Assembly (NCBI RefSeq): GCF_016613475.2
Contig: NZ_CP071517.1
Span: 1,240,001-1,304,000 of the forward strand
Reading direction: 5' to 3'
Origin: Lysobacter arenosi
GTDB taxonomy: Bacteria > Pseudomonadota > Gammaproteobacteria > Xanthomonadales > Xanthomonadaceae
DNA: 64,000 bases
In this document: positions 33,595 through 41,726 of the stretch, piece by piece
How the letters are laid out: each line of letters begins with the position of its first letter
Numbering within the stretch: position 1 is the stretch's first letter
Notes under the pieces: model-generated
The model's database searches: none
What the model was told of the DNA's origin: nothing
What the model saw: the letters and a program-made list of their open reading frames with translations, nothing else
Position numbers and translations under genes: made by a program

Positions 33595-34899
33595 TCATTG
33601 CGCGTCACTCGCGCTCGCCAGGAGGAAGGACAGGACCAAGGCGAAAACCACTGCGACCGAATGGGTGCGCAATGGGTAGTCGACAAGGGAATGCACCATC
33701 GGGACGAACGCAGCAAGCGCCGCGGCACCGAGTATCGCCCCGTGAAAAGTGCGATCAATAAGACTTTTTCGTGTGACGCAAACCACAGTGACGAAAAGCG
33801 TCAACTGCAATACCAAACCCGGCACACCGGATTCGATCGCGGTTTCAAGAAGATCGTTGTGGGCGTGCAGCGCGAACACTTCACGCATCGCACCGACTGG
33901 CTCGAAGGGTGCATAGACCGACTTGAAGCTACCCCAACCGCTGCCCCAGGGCAGGTAGGCCTGCGCCGCATCCCAGCCGTAGCGCAGGTACTGCCACCGC
34001 AGATCTTCCATCGGATCCTGCTGCAGGCGCTGGCTGATGCCGTCCCAGGCGTACACGGCAATGCCGGCAATGGCGACACCAATGGCCGCCAGCGGCGCCC
34101 ATCGGCGAATGCCGCGCTGGCCCGACGCAACCCCTTTTCGCGACGACAGCAACAGCACGCTGGCAAGCGCGGTCGCGCAAGCAAGCAGCAAGCCAGTCCG
34201 CGAGAAGCTGAGTGCGGCCGCCAGAAACAGCATCGCCGCCACGGAGTACCAGGTAAGCGCGACGGGCGCACCGCGCCGCGCCTGGGCTTGCACCCCCAGC
34301 GCGATCGCGAAAGGCAGCAGCATCGCCATCAGACAGGCGAAGTGGTTGCGATTGGCGAACAGTCCAATCGCGCCGATTGGATGGTGATAGTCGTAGGGCC
34401 GCAGCAGCGAGTAGCTGCCCGCGGCCGACTGGGCGTAGCCAAGCAATGCCGCCAGTGTGGCCAAAGCCAGCGCGAGCTTCAGAAGGCGCAGCCGTGCCGC
34501 ATGCGTCAGCGTGCAGGCCAATGCCCAGAACGAAGTGAAAACCATCAGTGCCAGCAACGCCCGCACCGTACCCCAACGATCCAGTGTCAACGGCAACCAG
34601 CCATGCGGCTGCCCTGCCTGCGCGAGCTCGGCGAGTACGTCGCTGCGGCCCGGCAGCATCGTGTAGATCGCCGGAGGCAGCGGGAGCAACTGCAGCACTG
34701 CCAGCGCGATTGCGCTTCCGCACACCACGGCAAGCACGCGTTGGGCCCGCGATGCAGGTGCCCACTGCCAACGCATGATCGCCAGCAGCAACGCCGGCAA
34801 TGCAGCCAGATGCACGACAGCATCGCCGACACCTCGCGATCCACCACCGGCCAGCAGCGCCGCCATCAACAGCAGCGCTGCAGCAATTTCGGCGGCCAT
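33595..34899 (-). CDS. O-antigen ligase/polymerase family membrane protein (Wzy_C domain)
   Basis: 434 aa, about twelve helices. The Wzy_C core is visible: GLFANRNHFACLMAMLLPF, SFSRTGLLLACATAL and, in the large periplasmic loop, ALHAHNDLLETAIESGVPGL (conserved H-x-H-N and E). A second polymerase/ligase-type protein in the same locus raises the possibility of distinct polymerisation and attachment steps. The start at 34899 is chosen for the hydrophobic onset and GAGGGG upstream. High G+C, unlike the polymerase downstream. Confidence 0.88.
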   Translation of the reverse strand: MAAEIAAALLLMAALLAGGGSRGVGDAVVHLAALPALLLAIMRWQWAPASRAQRVLAVVCGSAIALAVLQLLPLPPAIYTMLPGRSDVLAELAQAGQPHGWLPLTLDRWGTVRALLALMVFTSFWALACTLTHAARLRLLKLALALATLAALLGYAQSAAGSYSLLRPYDYHHPIGAIGLFANRNHFACLMAMLLPFAIALGVQAQARRGAPVALTWYSVAAMLFLAAALSFSRTGLLLACATALASVLLLSSRKGVASGQRGIRRWAPLAAIGVAIAGIAVYAWDGISQRLQQDPMEDLRWQYLRYGWDAAQAYLPWGSGWGSFKSVYAPFEPVGAMREVFALHAHNDLLETAIESGVPGLVLQLTLFVTVVCVTRKSLIDRTFHGAILGAAALAAFVPMVHSLVDYPLRTHSVAVVFALVLSFLLASASDAQ

Positions 34900-34954
34900 G
34901 TCAGGCGTCCCCTCGGCGCCCTTCAAACGCATTTCAACCTCGATGACAGCAAGC

Positions 34955-34973
34955 GGGCCGCACGCGGCGGCCC
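34955..34973 (-). terminator. GC hairpin downstream of the FecR-like gene
   Basis: GGGCCGC / GCGGCCC arms with a 5-nt loop in the 149-bp gap before the ligase-like gene. No T-run follows on the minus strand, so it may attenuate or stabilise rather than fully terminate. Confidence 0.35.
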
Positions 34974-35048
34974 GTCGCTACCTAGCTGTTCTTGGTGGAT
35001 AACAGCGCCGACTTCAGGCCACGTCCCGAGGCCGGCGCTGGTTCTGCT

Positions 35049-35465
35049 TTACGGACTCGACGGCTTCGGCGGCGGCGGCGGCAGCGGTGCGGGCTTGTCG
35101 TCGCCACCACCACCGCCGGCCAGCGCGATCGCGCCGGCAGCCACGGCGATGCCGGTACCGACCATCGCGTAATTCGTGTCGGAACCAACCTTGCCAAGGC
35201 TCGGGCACTTCGTCGGTGCGGCGTCCTGGATGGTGTAGCTGCCGGTCACCTTGATGGTGCAACCGTTGGAATAGGTCACATAGGCCTCGCCGCCATTGAC
35301 GACGACTACGTCGCCGGATTCGGCGCCGGAACTATTGGACTCTTCGACCGAACGACCGGCCACGTGCACTTCACCGCCATTGGAGCGGACGAGTACCTTC
35401 GGCGATTGCGCCAGCGCACCGCCGGCCAGGGTCAACGCACACATACCAACGATCAGCGACTTCAT
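35049..35465 (-). CDS. Small secreted FecR-like-domain protein with Gly5-Asp2-Pro tail
   Basis: 138 aa. Signal peptide (MKSLIVGMCALTLAGGALAQ) with cleavage after ALA. Residues 21-85 look like a FecR-type beta-roll (VLVRSNGGEVHV, GDVVVVNGGEAYVTYSNGC, IKVTGSYTI) with two cysteines. A hydrophobic segment (AMVGTGIAVAAGAIALAG) then leads to GGGGGDDKPAP, a polyproline run and KPSSP. The tail is shared with the 95-aa protein at 35741-36028. It is probably exported and held in or near a membrane. Its start follows a hairpin-containing leader (TTCGCCAG/CTGGCGAA, about 35496-35517). Function unknown. Confidence 0.78.
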   Translation of the reverse strand: MKSLIVGMCALTLAGGALAQSPKVLVRSNGGEVHVAGRSVEESNSSGAESGDVVVVNGGEAYVTYSNGCTIKVTGSYTIQDAAPTKCPSLGKVGSDTNYAMVGTGIAVAAGAIALAGGGGGDDKPAPLPPPPPKPSSP

Positions 35466-35638
35466 TGCACTGCTCCAGATCAACTCGATTCGGGTTCGCC
35501 AGACCCCGCTGGCGAAGACGTAAATTCTACGTGAATTTGTGCGAGCGGTAACACTCTCGATCTCGAGCGCGCCGAAATTTCAGCACCGAAATCGCGAGGT
35601 TTGCTCACACGGCGCAGACCACGCTGCGCAAGCAAAGG

Positions 35639-35667
35639 CCACTTGTGACGCCTTGCGTCACAAGTGG
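35639..35667 (-). terminator. Perfect 13-bp inverted repeat, probable terminator of the 95-aa protein gene
   Basis: CCACTTGTGACGC / GCGTCACAAGTGG with a 3-nt loop, about 75 bp after the 35741 stop on the minus strand and followed by CCTTTGCTTG. It may separate the transcript of the upstream Wza-Wzc group from the FecR-like gene. As a perfect palindrome it could alternatively be an operator. Confidence 0.5.
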
Positions 35668-35740
35668 CTCTGCACTGATGAGTTACTTTGACCAGCCCAC
35701 CACCGCTACGCCAGACCTCGTCCGACGCAGCGCGACGGCG

Positions 35741-36028
35741 TTACGGGCTGGACGGCTTCGGCGGCTTCGGCGGAGCGGGCTTATCGTCGCCACCGCCGCC
35801 ACCCGCAGCGAGCCCGGCAGCCGCTGCCACGCCTGCGCCAATGGCCAGCATCGTCGAACCATCGGCGCCTTTGCCCTTCTTCTCGGTCTTTGCCGACTTA
35901 GCCGGCGCGGCCTGCTCCTGCGGCTGCGCATCAGCGGCAGGCTGCGACTCAGCGGCAGGCACCGCGGTCTGCGCTGACGCAGCGCCAAATGCGAAGACGG
36001 TAATCAGGCCAAACAGAATCTGCTTCAT
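35741..36028 (-). CDS. Small secreted protein with Gly5-Asp2-Pro tail
   Basis: 95 aa. Signal peptide (MKQILFGLITVFAFGAASAQ), a short Ala/Gln/Pro-rich low-complexity region, a Lys patch (KSAKTEKKGKG), a hydrophobic segment (TMLAIGAGVAAAAGLAAG), then GGGGGDDKPAPPKPPKPSSP. The hydrophobic-plus-tail end is nearly the same as that of the FecR-like protein 300 bp away. The DNA at the two 3' ends is also alike, pointing to a duplicated module. The start at 36028 is chosen for the signal peptide. No known family recognised. Confidence 0.72.
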   Translation of the reverse strand: MKQILFGLITVFAFGAASAQTAVPAAESQPAADAQPQEQAAPAKSAKTEKKGKGADGSTMLAIGAGVAAAAGLAAGGGGGDDKPAPPKPPKPSSP

Positions 36029-36071
36029 CTCGCTACAACTCCCCAAACACAAAATGTGCCATTGCAACAGC

Positions 36072-37325
36072 CTATTCGGGATGTGATGCACTTGGCAATG
36101 TGACGCTACTGGGAACTTTTCTCAGTCGCACATCATCAACCCGTAAAACACCGCTGATCTGGCGCTCGGCCATCGACCGGCCGGTGTGACGCAGAGTCAG
36201 TTGTTGACCTTGGCAGTCAGGCGGAACATCGAAGGTCGCGCGCTCGGTCTGCCATTGCGATGACGACCCCGCGGGCAGGTCCAGCTCGACCAGGGTCGGG
36301 CCTTGCGTGCACTGCACGAACCAAGCAAAACGACGCGACGAACCCGTCCGATCGTCCACTGCACTGCTGATTTCGTAGGTGCCCGGCGAAAGCACCAGGC
36401 GCTGGCGCGGACCAATGAAGCGCACGACACGACCACTGAAATCCATCTGCAGCGACTGTTGCCCCTCGACAGGATCGATCGCGTCGACGGCGATGGTTAC
36501 GCCAGGTTCGTCGTTCCACTTCCATCCGAACCCGCCGGTCTGGTCGGCACCTTCGAAGCCGCCATCAAATGGCGAGCCGTCGAGGGTCCTGTCCGTTTCC
36601 GAGAGGGACTGCAGCCAGACCTTGCGCGCAAGGGTGGGGTCGCCGAGTGCGGTCAGCGCTTCCACGCGAACTGCCAGTTCCGCAGGCGTGAGCGGCGCTG
36701 CGTTGGCCATCGCAGCCAGGAACGCTTCGGCCTGCGTCGGATCCGTGCCGGCCAATGCAGTGGCGAGTGCGCCACGCCACGGAGGGTCCGCGGCCAGGGC
36801 TTTGACCATGGCTTCGACCAGTTCCGAGTTACCCGTGTGCTGCAGCAACGACGCAAGCAAGGGGGCTCGCAAATGCGGCGCGATGCGCAGCAGGGCATCG
36901 ACGTGCTGCACGCCCTCGCCCACCCTGCCCTGCGCGAACGAGGCATCGATGAGCATTGCCTGGGCGATGTCGTCACGCGGCGAAAGTCGCGCTGCGGTGC
37001 GATAGAGATCGACGGCGCGACCACCGTCGGAATCCGGCCCCGCTGCCAGGCCCAACAAGCGGAAAGCACCGCCGTCGATCGGCCGGTCGCGCAGCGTGTC
37101 GCGCGCGACCGCCGTCAAGGCATTGGCGTCGTTGGACAGGCCACGGGCGCCGGCGACCAGACGGTCGGGTCCGAATGGCGCCCCAACTTCCGCGTCGACC
37201 CGCACCTGTTGCCAGGTCATCCAGGCCACCGCGGCGACCGCGAACAGGCCCACCCCGATACGGAGGCGGCCTGCCCACGGCTTGTCAGTCGGACGAGCCG
37301 CCGTAGGCATAGTAGGTATAGCCAT
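36072..37325 (-). CDS. Membrane-anchored TPR-like protein with a carbohydrate-binding-like domain
   Basis: 417 aa. One membrane helix (about residues 21-38), then TPR-like helical repeats (about 55-245: AVDLYRTAARLSPRDDIAQA, then GVQHVDALLRIAPHLRAPLL). The C-terminal beta-rich domain (about 255-405) begins SPFDGGFEGADQTGGFGWKW and has the look of a CBM-type jelly roll (LVLSPGTYEISSAVDD). It is likely a periplasmic assembly or surface-attachment factor for the exopolysaccharide. The start lies inside the wzc 3' end (41-bp overlap); a second Met is 15 bp further in. Confidence 0.75.
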   Translation of the reverse strand: MAIPTMPTAARPTDKPWAGRLRIGVGLFAVAAVAWMTWQQVRVDAEVGAPFGPDRLVAGARGLSNDANALTAVARDTLRDRPIDGGAFRLLGLAAGPDSDGGRAVDLYRTAARLSPRDDIAQAMLIDASFAQGRVGEGVQHVDALLRIAPHLRAPLLASLLQHTGNSELVEAMVKALAADPPWRGALATALAGTDPTQAEAFLAAMANAAPLTPAELAVRVEALTALGDPTLARKVWLQSLSETDRTLDGSPFDGGFEGADQTGGFGWKWNDEPGVTIAVDAIDPVEGQQSLQMDFSGRVVRFIGPRQRLVLSPGTYEISSAVDDRTGSSRRFAWFVQCTQGPTLVELDLPAGSSSQWQTERATFDVPPDCQGQQLTLRHTGRSMAERQISGVLRVDDVRLRKVPSSVTLPSASHPE

Positions 37326-39453
37326 AGCCGGCGCCCTGGCGCTTGAGGTCGAAGCGGGTCAGCACGGCGCCGAGCAAGCGCGCACGCGCCGCCTTCAGTC
37401 GCTGCTGCGCGGTCTTCAGGCAGTCATTGCGAGTGTCGTCGGCGGCAGCGACCAAGACGGTAGCTTCTGCCTGGTTGGCCAGCAGCGGCGCGTCGGCCAA
37501 GCCAAGCACCGGCGGACCATCGAGGATGACCATGTCGAACTGCTCACGCAGCTGCGCCAGCAGGTCCGACAAGGCCGTGCCCGCGAGCAATTCCGGCGGA
37601 TTCGGCGGCAGAGGACCCGAGGTAATCACACTCAGTTTGTCGTGCGGGAGATGCTGTAGCACATCGCCAAGCTTGCTCGCACCGGCCAGCAAGTTCGACA
37701 GACCCAAGGCTGACGACAGCCCCGTAACCTTGTGCACCGAGGGATTGCGCAGGTCCGCATCGATCAGCACAACGCTCTTGCCGAGCTGGGCGATGTTGCG
37801 CGCCAGCTCGTGCGCGGTGGTGCTCTTGCCTTCGGCCGGGCTGGCGCTGGTGATCAGCAGGCTGCGCGGCAGACCATGCACCGTGGCGAACTGCAGTGCC
37901 GTGCGCACCGAGCGATAGGCTTCGGCGAATGCCGAGCGAAGGTCGCCTGCGGCCTGGGCGGGCGTGACGCCCTGCTCCAGGCGCGGGATCGCACCCAGCA
38001 CCGGCAGGCCGGTGATTGCTTCAAGCGCTTTCGCGTCATGCACCGTGTTGTCCAGATGGTGCATCAGGAACGCCAACAGCACGCCGAGGAATCCACCCAG
38101 CAGCATGCCGACCGCAAGATTGAGCAGCTTGCGCGGCGAGTTTGCCTTCTCCGGAGCGATCGCGCGGTCAATGACCGAGATGTTGTTGGCGCCAACGCCG
38201 CCGGCGACACCGATTTCCTTGTAACGCTGCATCACCGCGTCATAGAGCTGGCGATTGGTCTCGGCTTCGCGACGCAGGATGTTGTACTGGATCGAGCGGC
38301 TCTGCAGGTCGAGCACATCGCCCTTCAAGCCAGTGATGCGCTCGCGCAGCAGCGTCTCCTGTGCAAGGGCAGCCTGGTACTCAGAACGGACGGCGTCGCG
38401 GATATTGCCCACTTCGACGTTGATCTGGCGGTCCGCCTCGTCGATCTGGTTCTTCAGCTGCACCATGTTCGGGTAGTCGGCCTTGTAGGTACCCAGGTTG
38501 TTCTGGTATTCGGCCAACAAGGTGGAACGCTGCTCGCGCAGCTTCTGGATCAGCAGGTTGGCGACCACCTGCGGCAGGCCCATGCCATTGCCGGCACTGG
38601 CCTGGGCCCACGTCGCCTCGGCCTTGATGCGCGCGCCCTGCGCGGCGGCCAGGGCGGCGTTGAGGTCGCTGAGGTTCTGCGCATCGAGCGAAGGCTTGTC
38701 GTCACCGACGGACACGATCCGCTCGGCCTCGGAGAACGCCACCAGATCCTTCTCGGAGTCTTCGAGCTTGCCCTTCAGCTGCGCCAGGCGCTCTTCCAGG
38801 TACTTTTTGGCGTAAGACGACGCATCGAAGCGGCGCTCGAGGTTGCTGGCGATGAAGCCCTCGGCATAGGCATTGGCAACGCGAGCCGCCAGCGCCGGAT
38901 CGGCCGAATCGAAGTTGACGCGGACCAGGCGGGAGTTGCGCACCGGTTCGATGCTCAGCGATTCGAGCACGATCTCGATCAACGCTGCTTCGCGCGCCTG
39001 CTGCCTGGCGGATGCCGCCACGGCCTGGCCATTGGCCTTGTCGGCCAGGGTCTCGTCGACCTTGGCCATGTCCTTTTCGAATTCCTTGTTCGCGACCAGA
39101 CGCAGGTCCTGGATCACGCGCCGCGCCAGCGAACGGCTCTTCAGCAGCTCGTACTGGGTCTGGTAGAAGTCGCGATCCATCGGCGACTCGGTCGGCTGCA
39201 GACCTTCGAACTCGACGATCTTCATCGTGTCGCGCTCGATCTGCAGGGTCGAGCCCGCGCGGTAAATGGGTGTCGCCAGCAGGGTGAACACCAGCGTCAG
39301 GAAGACCACCGCGAACGCGGTGCCGATCACCCACCACTGCCGCTCGCGCAGGATGCGCCAGTACTCGAGCAGGTTGATCTCGTCGTCGTCGCGACTTTCC
39401 TGGCGCAACGACTCGATCGGTTCAACTACGGCGTTCAATTGTAGGATCTCCAC
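37285..39453 (-). CDS. Polysaccharide co-polymerase / tyrosine autokinase (Wzc-like)
   Basis: 722 aa. Wzz-type N-terminus (helix at about residues 42-62), a long periplasmic coiled-coil region with GNVR-like NILRREAETNRQLYDAVMQR, and a second helix (about 445-465). The cytosolic BY-kinase has Walker A TSASPAEGKSTTAHEL, Walker A' VVLIDADLRNPS and Walker B MVILDGPPVL. The C-terminal tyrosine cluster GYGYTYYAYGG holds five Tyr for autophosphorylation. It controls chain length and export through Wza. It overlaps wza by 19 bp. The PHP phosphatase upstream would reverse the phosphorylation. Confidence 0.93.
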   Translation of the reverse strand: MEILQLNAVVEPIESLRQESRDDDEINLLEYWRILRERQWWVIGTAFAVVFLTLVFTLLATPIYRAGSTLQIERDTMKIVEFEGLQPTESPMDRDFYQTQYELLKSRSLARRVIQDLRLVANKEFEKDMAKVDETLADKANGQAVAASARQQAREAALIEIVLESLSIEPVRNSRLVRVNFDSADPALAARVANAYAEGFIASNLERRFDASSYAKKYLEERLAQLKGKLEDSEKDLVAFSEAERIVSVGDDKPSLDAQNLSDLNAALAAAQGARIKAEATWAQASAGNGMGLPQVVANLLIQKLREQRSTLLAEYQNNLGTYKADYPNMVQLKNQIDEADRQINVEVGNIRDAVRSEYQAALAQETLLRERITGLKGDVLDLQSRSIQYNILRREAETNRQLYDAVMQRYKEIGVAGGVGANNISVIDRAIAPEKANSPRKLLNLAVGMLLGGFLGVLLAFLMHHLDNTVHDAKALEAITGLPVLGAIPRLEQGVTPAQAAGDLRSAFAEAYRSVRTALQFATVHGLPRSLLITSASPAEGKSTTAHELARNIAQLGKSVVLIDADLRNPSVHKVTGLSSALGLSNLLAGASKLGDVLQHLPHDKLSVITSGPLPPNPPELLAGTALSDLLAQLREQFDMVILDGPPVLGLADAPLLANQAEATVLVAAADDTRNDCLKTAQQRLKAARARLLGAVLTRFDLKRQGAGYGYTYYAYGGSSD

Positions 39454-40127
39454 ACCGCGATGAACGGTGCCAGCTGGATCAACGTCCGCAACGTCTGGCG
39501 ACCCATCGAGGTGTCGACCACGATGACGTCCTCGCCGAAGATCTGCGGATCGGGATGCTCGCCCTTCTCGATGGCAGCAACGTCAAAGCGCGCGTACTTG
39601 CGCTCGCCGCCGATGGTGCGGAACACCAGCACGTTGCGATGGCTTGCGACATCGCTGAAGCCCTCGGCAAGCGCGAGGCTCTGCAGCAGGCTCAGGCGCG
39701 AGGTCATCGGGAAGATGCCCGGCTTCTTCACCGCGCCGCCGACGGTCACGCGCTGGCTGGAGAATTCCTTGACGAACACAGTGACCTGCGGGTTCTGCAG
39801 GTAGCGCGCCTGGTAGCGGCCGGCGATGTCCTGTTCGATCTCGCCCACGGTGCGGCCGGCGACGGGAACGGCGCCGATCAACGGAAGGGCAATCTGTCCG
39901 GCGTTGTTGACCCGGACCTCGCGATTGAGGTCCTCGATCTGGAACACCGTCACCGTGAGCAGGTCGCTCGGTCCGATCAGGTATTCGCTGCGGCCCATGG
40001 CCGCCGCAACCGGATCCCCTTCCGGCAGCGTCGCTGCTTCTTCTTTGGTGCCACCCGAGTTCGAGCAGGCGCACAGCAACATCAGGCACGCAAGCGCCCA
40101 GACTCGAAAAACGGTAAACAAGGCCAT
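39435..40127 (-). CDS. Outer-membrane polysaccharide export lipoprotein (Wza-like)
   Basis: 230 aa. Lipoprotein leader with Cys about residue 21 (ALACLMLLCAC). The Poly_export domain is clear (YLIGPSDLLTVTVFQIEDLN, LPLIGAVPVAGRTVGEIE, AGRYQARYLQNPQVTVFVKE), followed by an SLBB domain (VTVGGAVKKPGIFPMTSRLS). Shorter than E. coli Wza, like GumB. The ATG at 40127 fits the lipoprotein leader. First gene after the PHP phosphatase, with about 100 bp upstream that holds an AT-rich stretch (possible -10 CATAAT at about 40178) and may carry the main promoter. Confidence 0.92.
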   Translation of the reverse strand: MALFTVFRVWALACLMLLCACSNSGGTKEEAATLPEGDPVAAAMGRSEYLIGPSDLLTVTVFQIEDLNREVRVNNAGQIALPLIGAVPVAGRTVGEIEQDIAGRYQARYLQNPQVTVFVKEFSSQRVTVGGAVKKPGIFPMTSRLSLLQSLALAEGFSDVASHRNVLVFRTIGGERKYARFDVAAIEKGEHPDPQIFGEDVIVVDTSMGRQTLRTLIQLAPFIAVWRSYN

Positions 40128-40229
40128 CCCCAGAAAAAAGCAACGCGTTGTTGCGTGGTACTTACGCTTACTCGCCAATTATGCCGCACGTCGCAGTTTC
40201 GGCCGGGCCGCCGGGACTGAGACTTTTCC

Positions 40230-41063
40230 TCACTTCCCCCGGATCGAGCGCAGCCAGCGCCCGAGGACGCCCTCGCCCGCCGATGCGGACGGACCCCGAA
40301 CCTGCGGCCGGAACCCGGCCTGCCGGAACAGTGCCGGCGGCAACTGGTCAGGCGCCAGATCGTCGACGATGCCGCGGGTGCGGGTGTCGACCATGTGCAC
40401 CGCTTCCTCCATACCCACCAGTGCGGCCGCGGCTTCCCGGGCCTCGGCCAGCAGTGGCGGACGCCGCTGGGGGTGGTGGGCGTCGGTCGCCAGGATCATG
40501 CACAGCCCCTCGCCGACGAAACGCTCGCCCCAGTACTTGACCCTGCGCCCGTAGCGCCCGGTCATTGCTCCGGCCGTGATCTGCATCCAGGCGCCACGAT
40601 CGGCAAGACGCGCGAACACGTCGTAATGGGTTTCCACCCAGGTCAGGCGCTCAGGGTGCGTGATTACCGGCACGAACCCGGCTGCCATGAGGTCGAACAC
40701 CGCCTCTTCGAACCGCGGCGGCGCGACATGGTGCGGCGGCTCCAGCAGCAGGTAGCGCGACCCGGCCAGGGTCGGCACGCGACCGCTGCGTATACCTTCG
40801 ATCAGGTTCGGGTCGAGATGGACGTCGGCCCCCTCCACCAGCCGCAGCGCGATGCCGCGCTCGTCGAGCTCGGCCTGGAATGCCGCAATCGCCGCACGGA
40901 TGCCGTCGGCGGTGTTCTCGTACATGCCCGGATAGATATGCGGCGTGCAGGCAACCGTGACGATGCCATCGGCCGCGGCCATGCGCGCCATTTCCAGCGC
41001 CATGTCGAGGTCGACCGCGCCATCATCGATGGCCGGCAGTAGATGGCAATGCAGGTCGAACAT
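40230..41063 (-). CDS. PHP-family protein-tyrosine phosphatase (CpsB/YwqE-like)
   Basis: 277 aa. PHP metal-binding motifs: MFDLHCHLLPAIDDGA, VACTPHIYPGMYE, VEGADVHLDPNLIEG, VITHPERLTWVE and ILATDAHHPQRRPP. It is predicted to use divalent metal to dephosphorylate the BY-kinase tyrosine cluster, resetting Wzc. The start at 41063 is supported by GGGGGAG upstream. This CpsB type is usual in Firmicutes and found in some proteobacterial loci in place of an LMW phosphatase (Wzb). Confidence 0.92.
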   Translation of the reverse strand: MFDLHCHLLPAIDDGAVDLDMALEMARMAAADGIVTVACTPHIYPGMYENTADGIRAAIAAFQAELDERGIALRLVEGADVHLDPNLIEGIRSGRVPTLAGSRYLLLEPPHHVAPPRFEEAVFDLMAAGFVPVITHPERLTWVETHYDVFARLADRGAWMQITAGAMTGRYGRRVKYWGERFVGEGLCMILATDAHHPQRRPPLLAEAREAAAALVGMEEAVHMVDTRTRGIVDDLAPDQLPPALFRQAGFRPQVRGPSASAGEGVLGRWLRSIRGK

Positions 41064-41152
41064 CCGGCTCCCCCCGAGCAGAGCGCGGGAGTGTATCTGC
41101 AAAGCGCGGCGGCGCCCTGAACGAGCGACGCTTGTTCCAGGCCACTCACCCC

Positions 41153-41183
41153 TTGCCAACCAGACCCCGGCTTAGGGTATACT
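41153..41183 (+). promoter_or_regulatory. Promoter of tRNA-Val
   Basis: TTGCCA (41153-41158) and TATACT (41178-41183), 19-bp spacing, 14 bp ahead of the tRNA 5' end. A GC-rich discriminator (GCGCGCC) follows, as expected for a stringently controlled stable-RNA promoter. Confidence 0.65.
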
Positions 41184-41196
41184 GCGCGCCCATTTC

Positions 41197-41271
41197 GGGC
41201 GGTTAGCTCAGCGGTAGAGCACTGCTTTCACACGGCAGGGGTCACAAGTTCGAAACTTGTACCGCCCACCA
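41197..41271 (+). tRNA. tRNA-Val(CAC)
   Basis: 75 nt with encoded CCA. Acceptor GGGCGGT/ACCGCCC, D-arm GCTC..GAGC, anticodon loop TTCACAC (anticodon CAC, reading GUG), T-arm ACAAGTTCGAAACTTGT. It stands between the exopolysaccharide locus and arsC. Confidence 0.95.
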
Positions 41272-41278
41272 GTTCCAG

Positions 41279-41312
41279 GCAAAAGGCCGGCGAAAGCCGG
41301 CCTTTTGCTTTT
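41279..41312 (+). terminator. Rho-independent terminator of tRNA-Val
   Basis: Perfect 13-bp stem GCAAAAGGCCGGC / GCCGGCCTTTTGC with a GAAA tetraloop, followed by TTTTC, 8 bp after the tRNA. Confidence 0.85.
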
Positions 41313-41343
41313 CAGCGTCCGCGACCAGTCCAGTGAGGCACCG

Positions 41344-41697
41344 ATGAACGACACCCGCCTGTACCACAACCCCCGCTGCTCGAAGTCGCGCGGCGCGCTG
41401 GAACTGTTGCGTGAGCGCGGCATCGAGCCGCTCGTGATCGCCTATCTGGACAACCCGCCCAGCGCGACTGAGCTGCGTGATCTGCTCGGGACACTGGGCC
41501 TGCCTGCGCGTGACCTGCTGCGCACCGGCGAGGACGAACATGCGGCACTGGGCCTTGCCGATGAATCGCTGCCCGAATCGGCGTTGATCGATGCGATGGT
41601 CCAGCATCCGCGTCTGATCGAGCGGCCGATCTTTGTCCATGGCGGGCGCGCGGTGATCGGTCGACCGCCGGAACGCGTGCTCGAGCTGCTCGACTGA
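41344..41697 (+). CDS. arsC: Arsenate reductase, glutaredoxin-coupled ArsC family
   Basis: 117 aa. Thioredoxin-fold ArsC with the catalytic Cys at residue 12 in LYHNPRCSKSRGALELL, the IAYLDNPPSATELRDLL segment and conserved Arg residues in LIERPIFVHGGRAVIGRPPE. It reduces arsenate with glutathione/glutaredoxin. No arsR, arsB or acr3 is nearby, so it is likely the housekeeping YfgD/ArsC-like paralogue. GAGG precedes the ATG. Confidence 0.9.
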   Translation: MNDTRLYHNPRCSKSRGALELLRERGIEPLVIAYLDNPPSATELRDLLGTLGLPARDLLRTGEDEHAALGLADESLPESALIDAMVQHPRLIERPIFVHGGRAVIGRPPERVLELLD

Positions 41698-41726
41698 CGA
41701 TTGCCGCTGCCGAGGTGGGCAGATCG

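Noticed and set aside
35049-36028. GlyGly-CTERM or PEP-CTERM sorting signal on the two small secreted proteins
   Set aside because: The order is wrong: here the hydrophobic segment precedes the glycine run and a Pro-rich, not basic, tail follows.
37732-39444. 570-codon open frame opposite wzc
   Set aside because: Antisense shadow of a complete Wzc.
39435-40178. Longer Wza starting at a TTG (40178)
   Set aside because: It would bury the lipoprotein leader behind 17 basic residues; ATG 40127 gives a normal leader.
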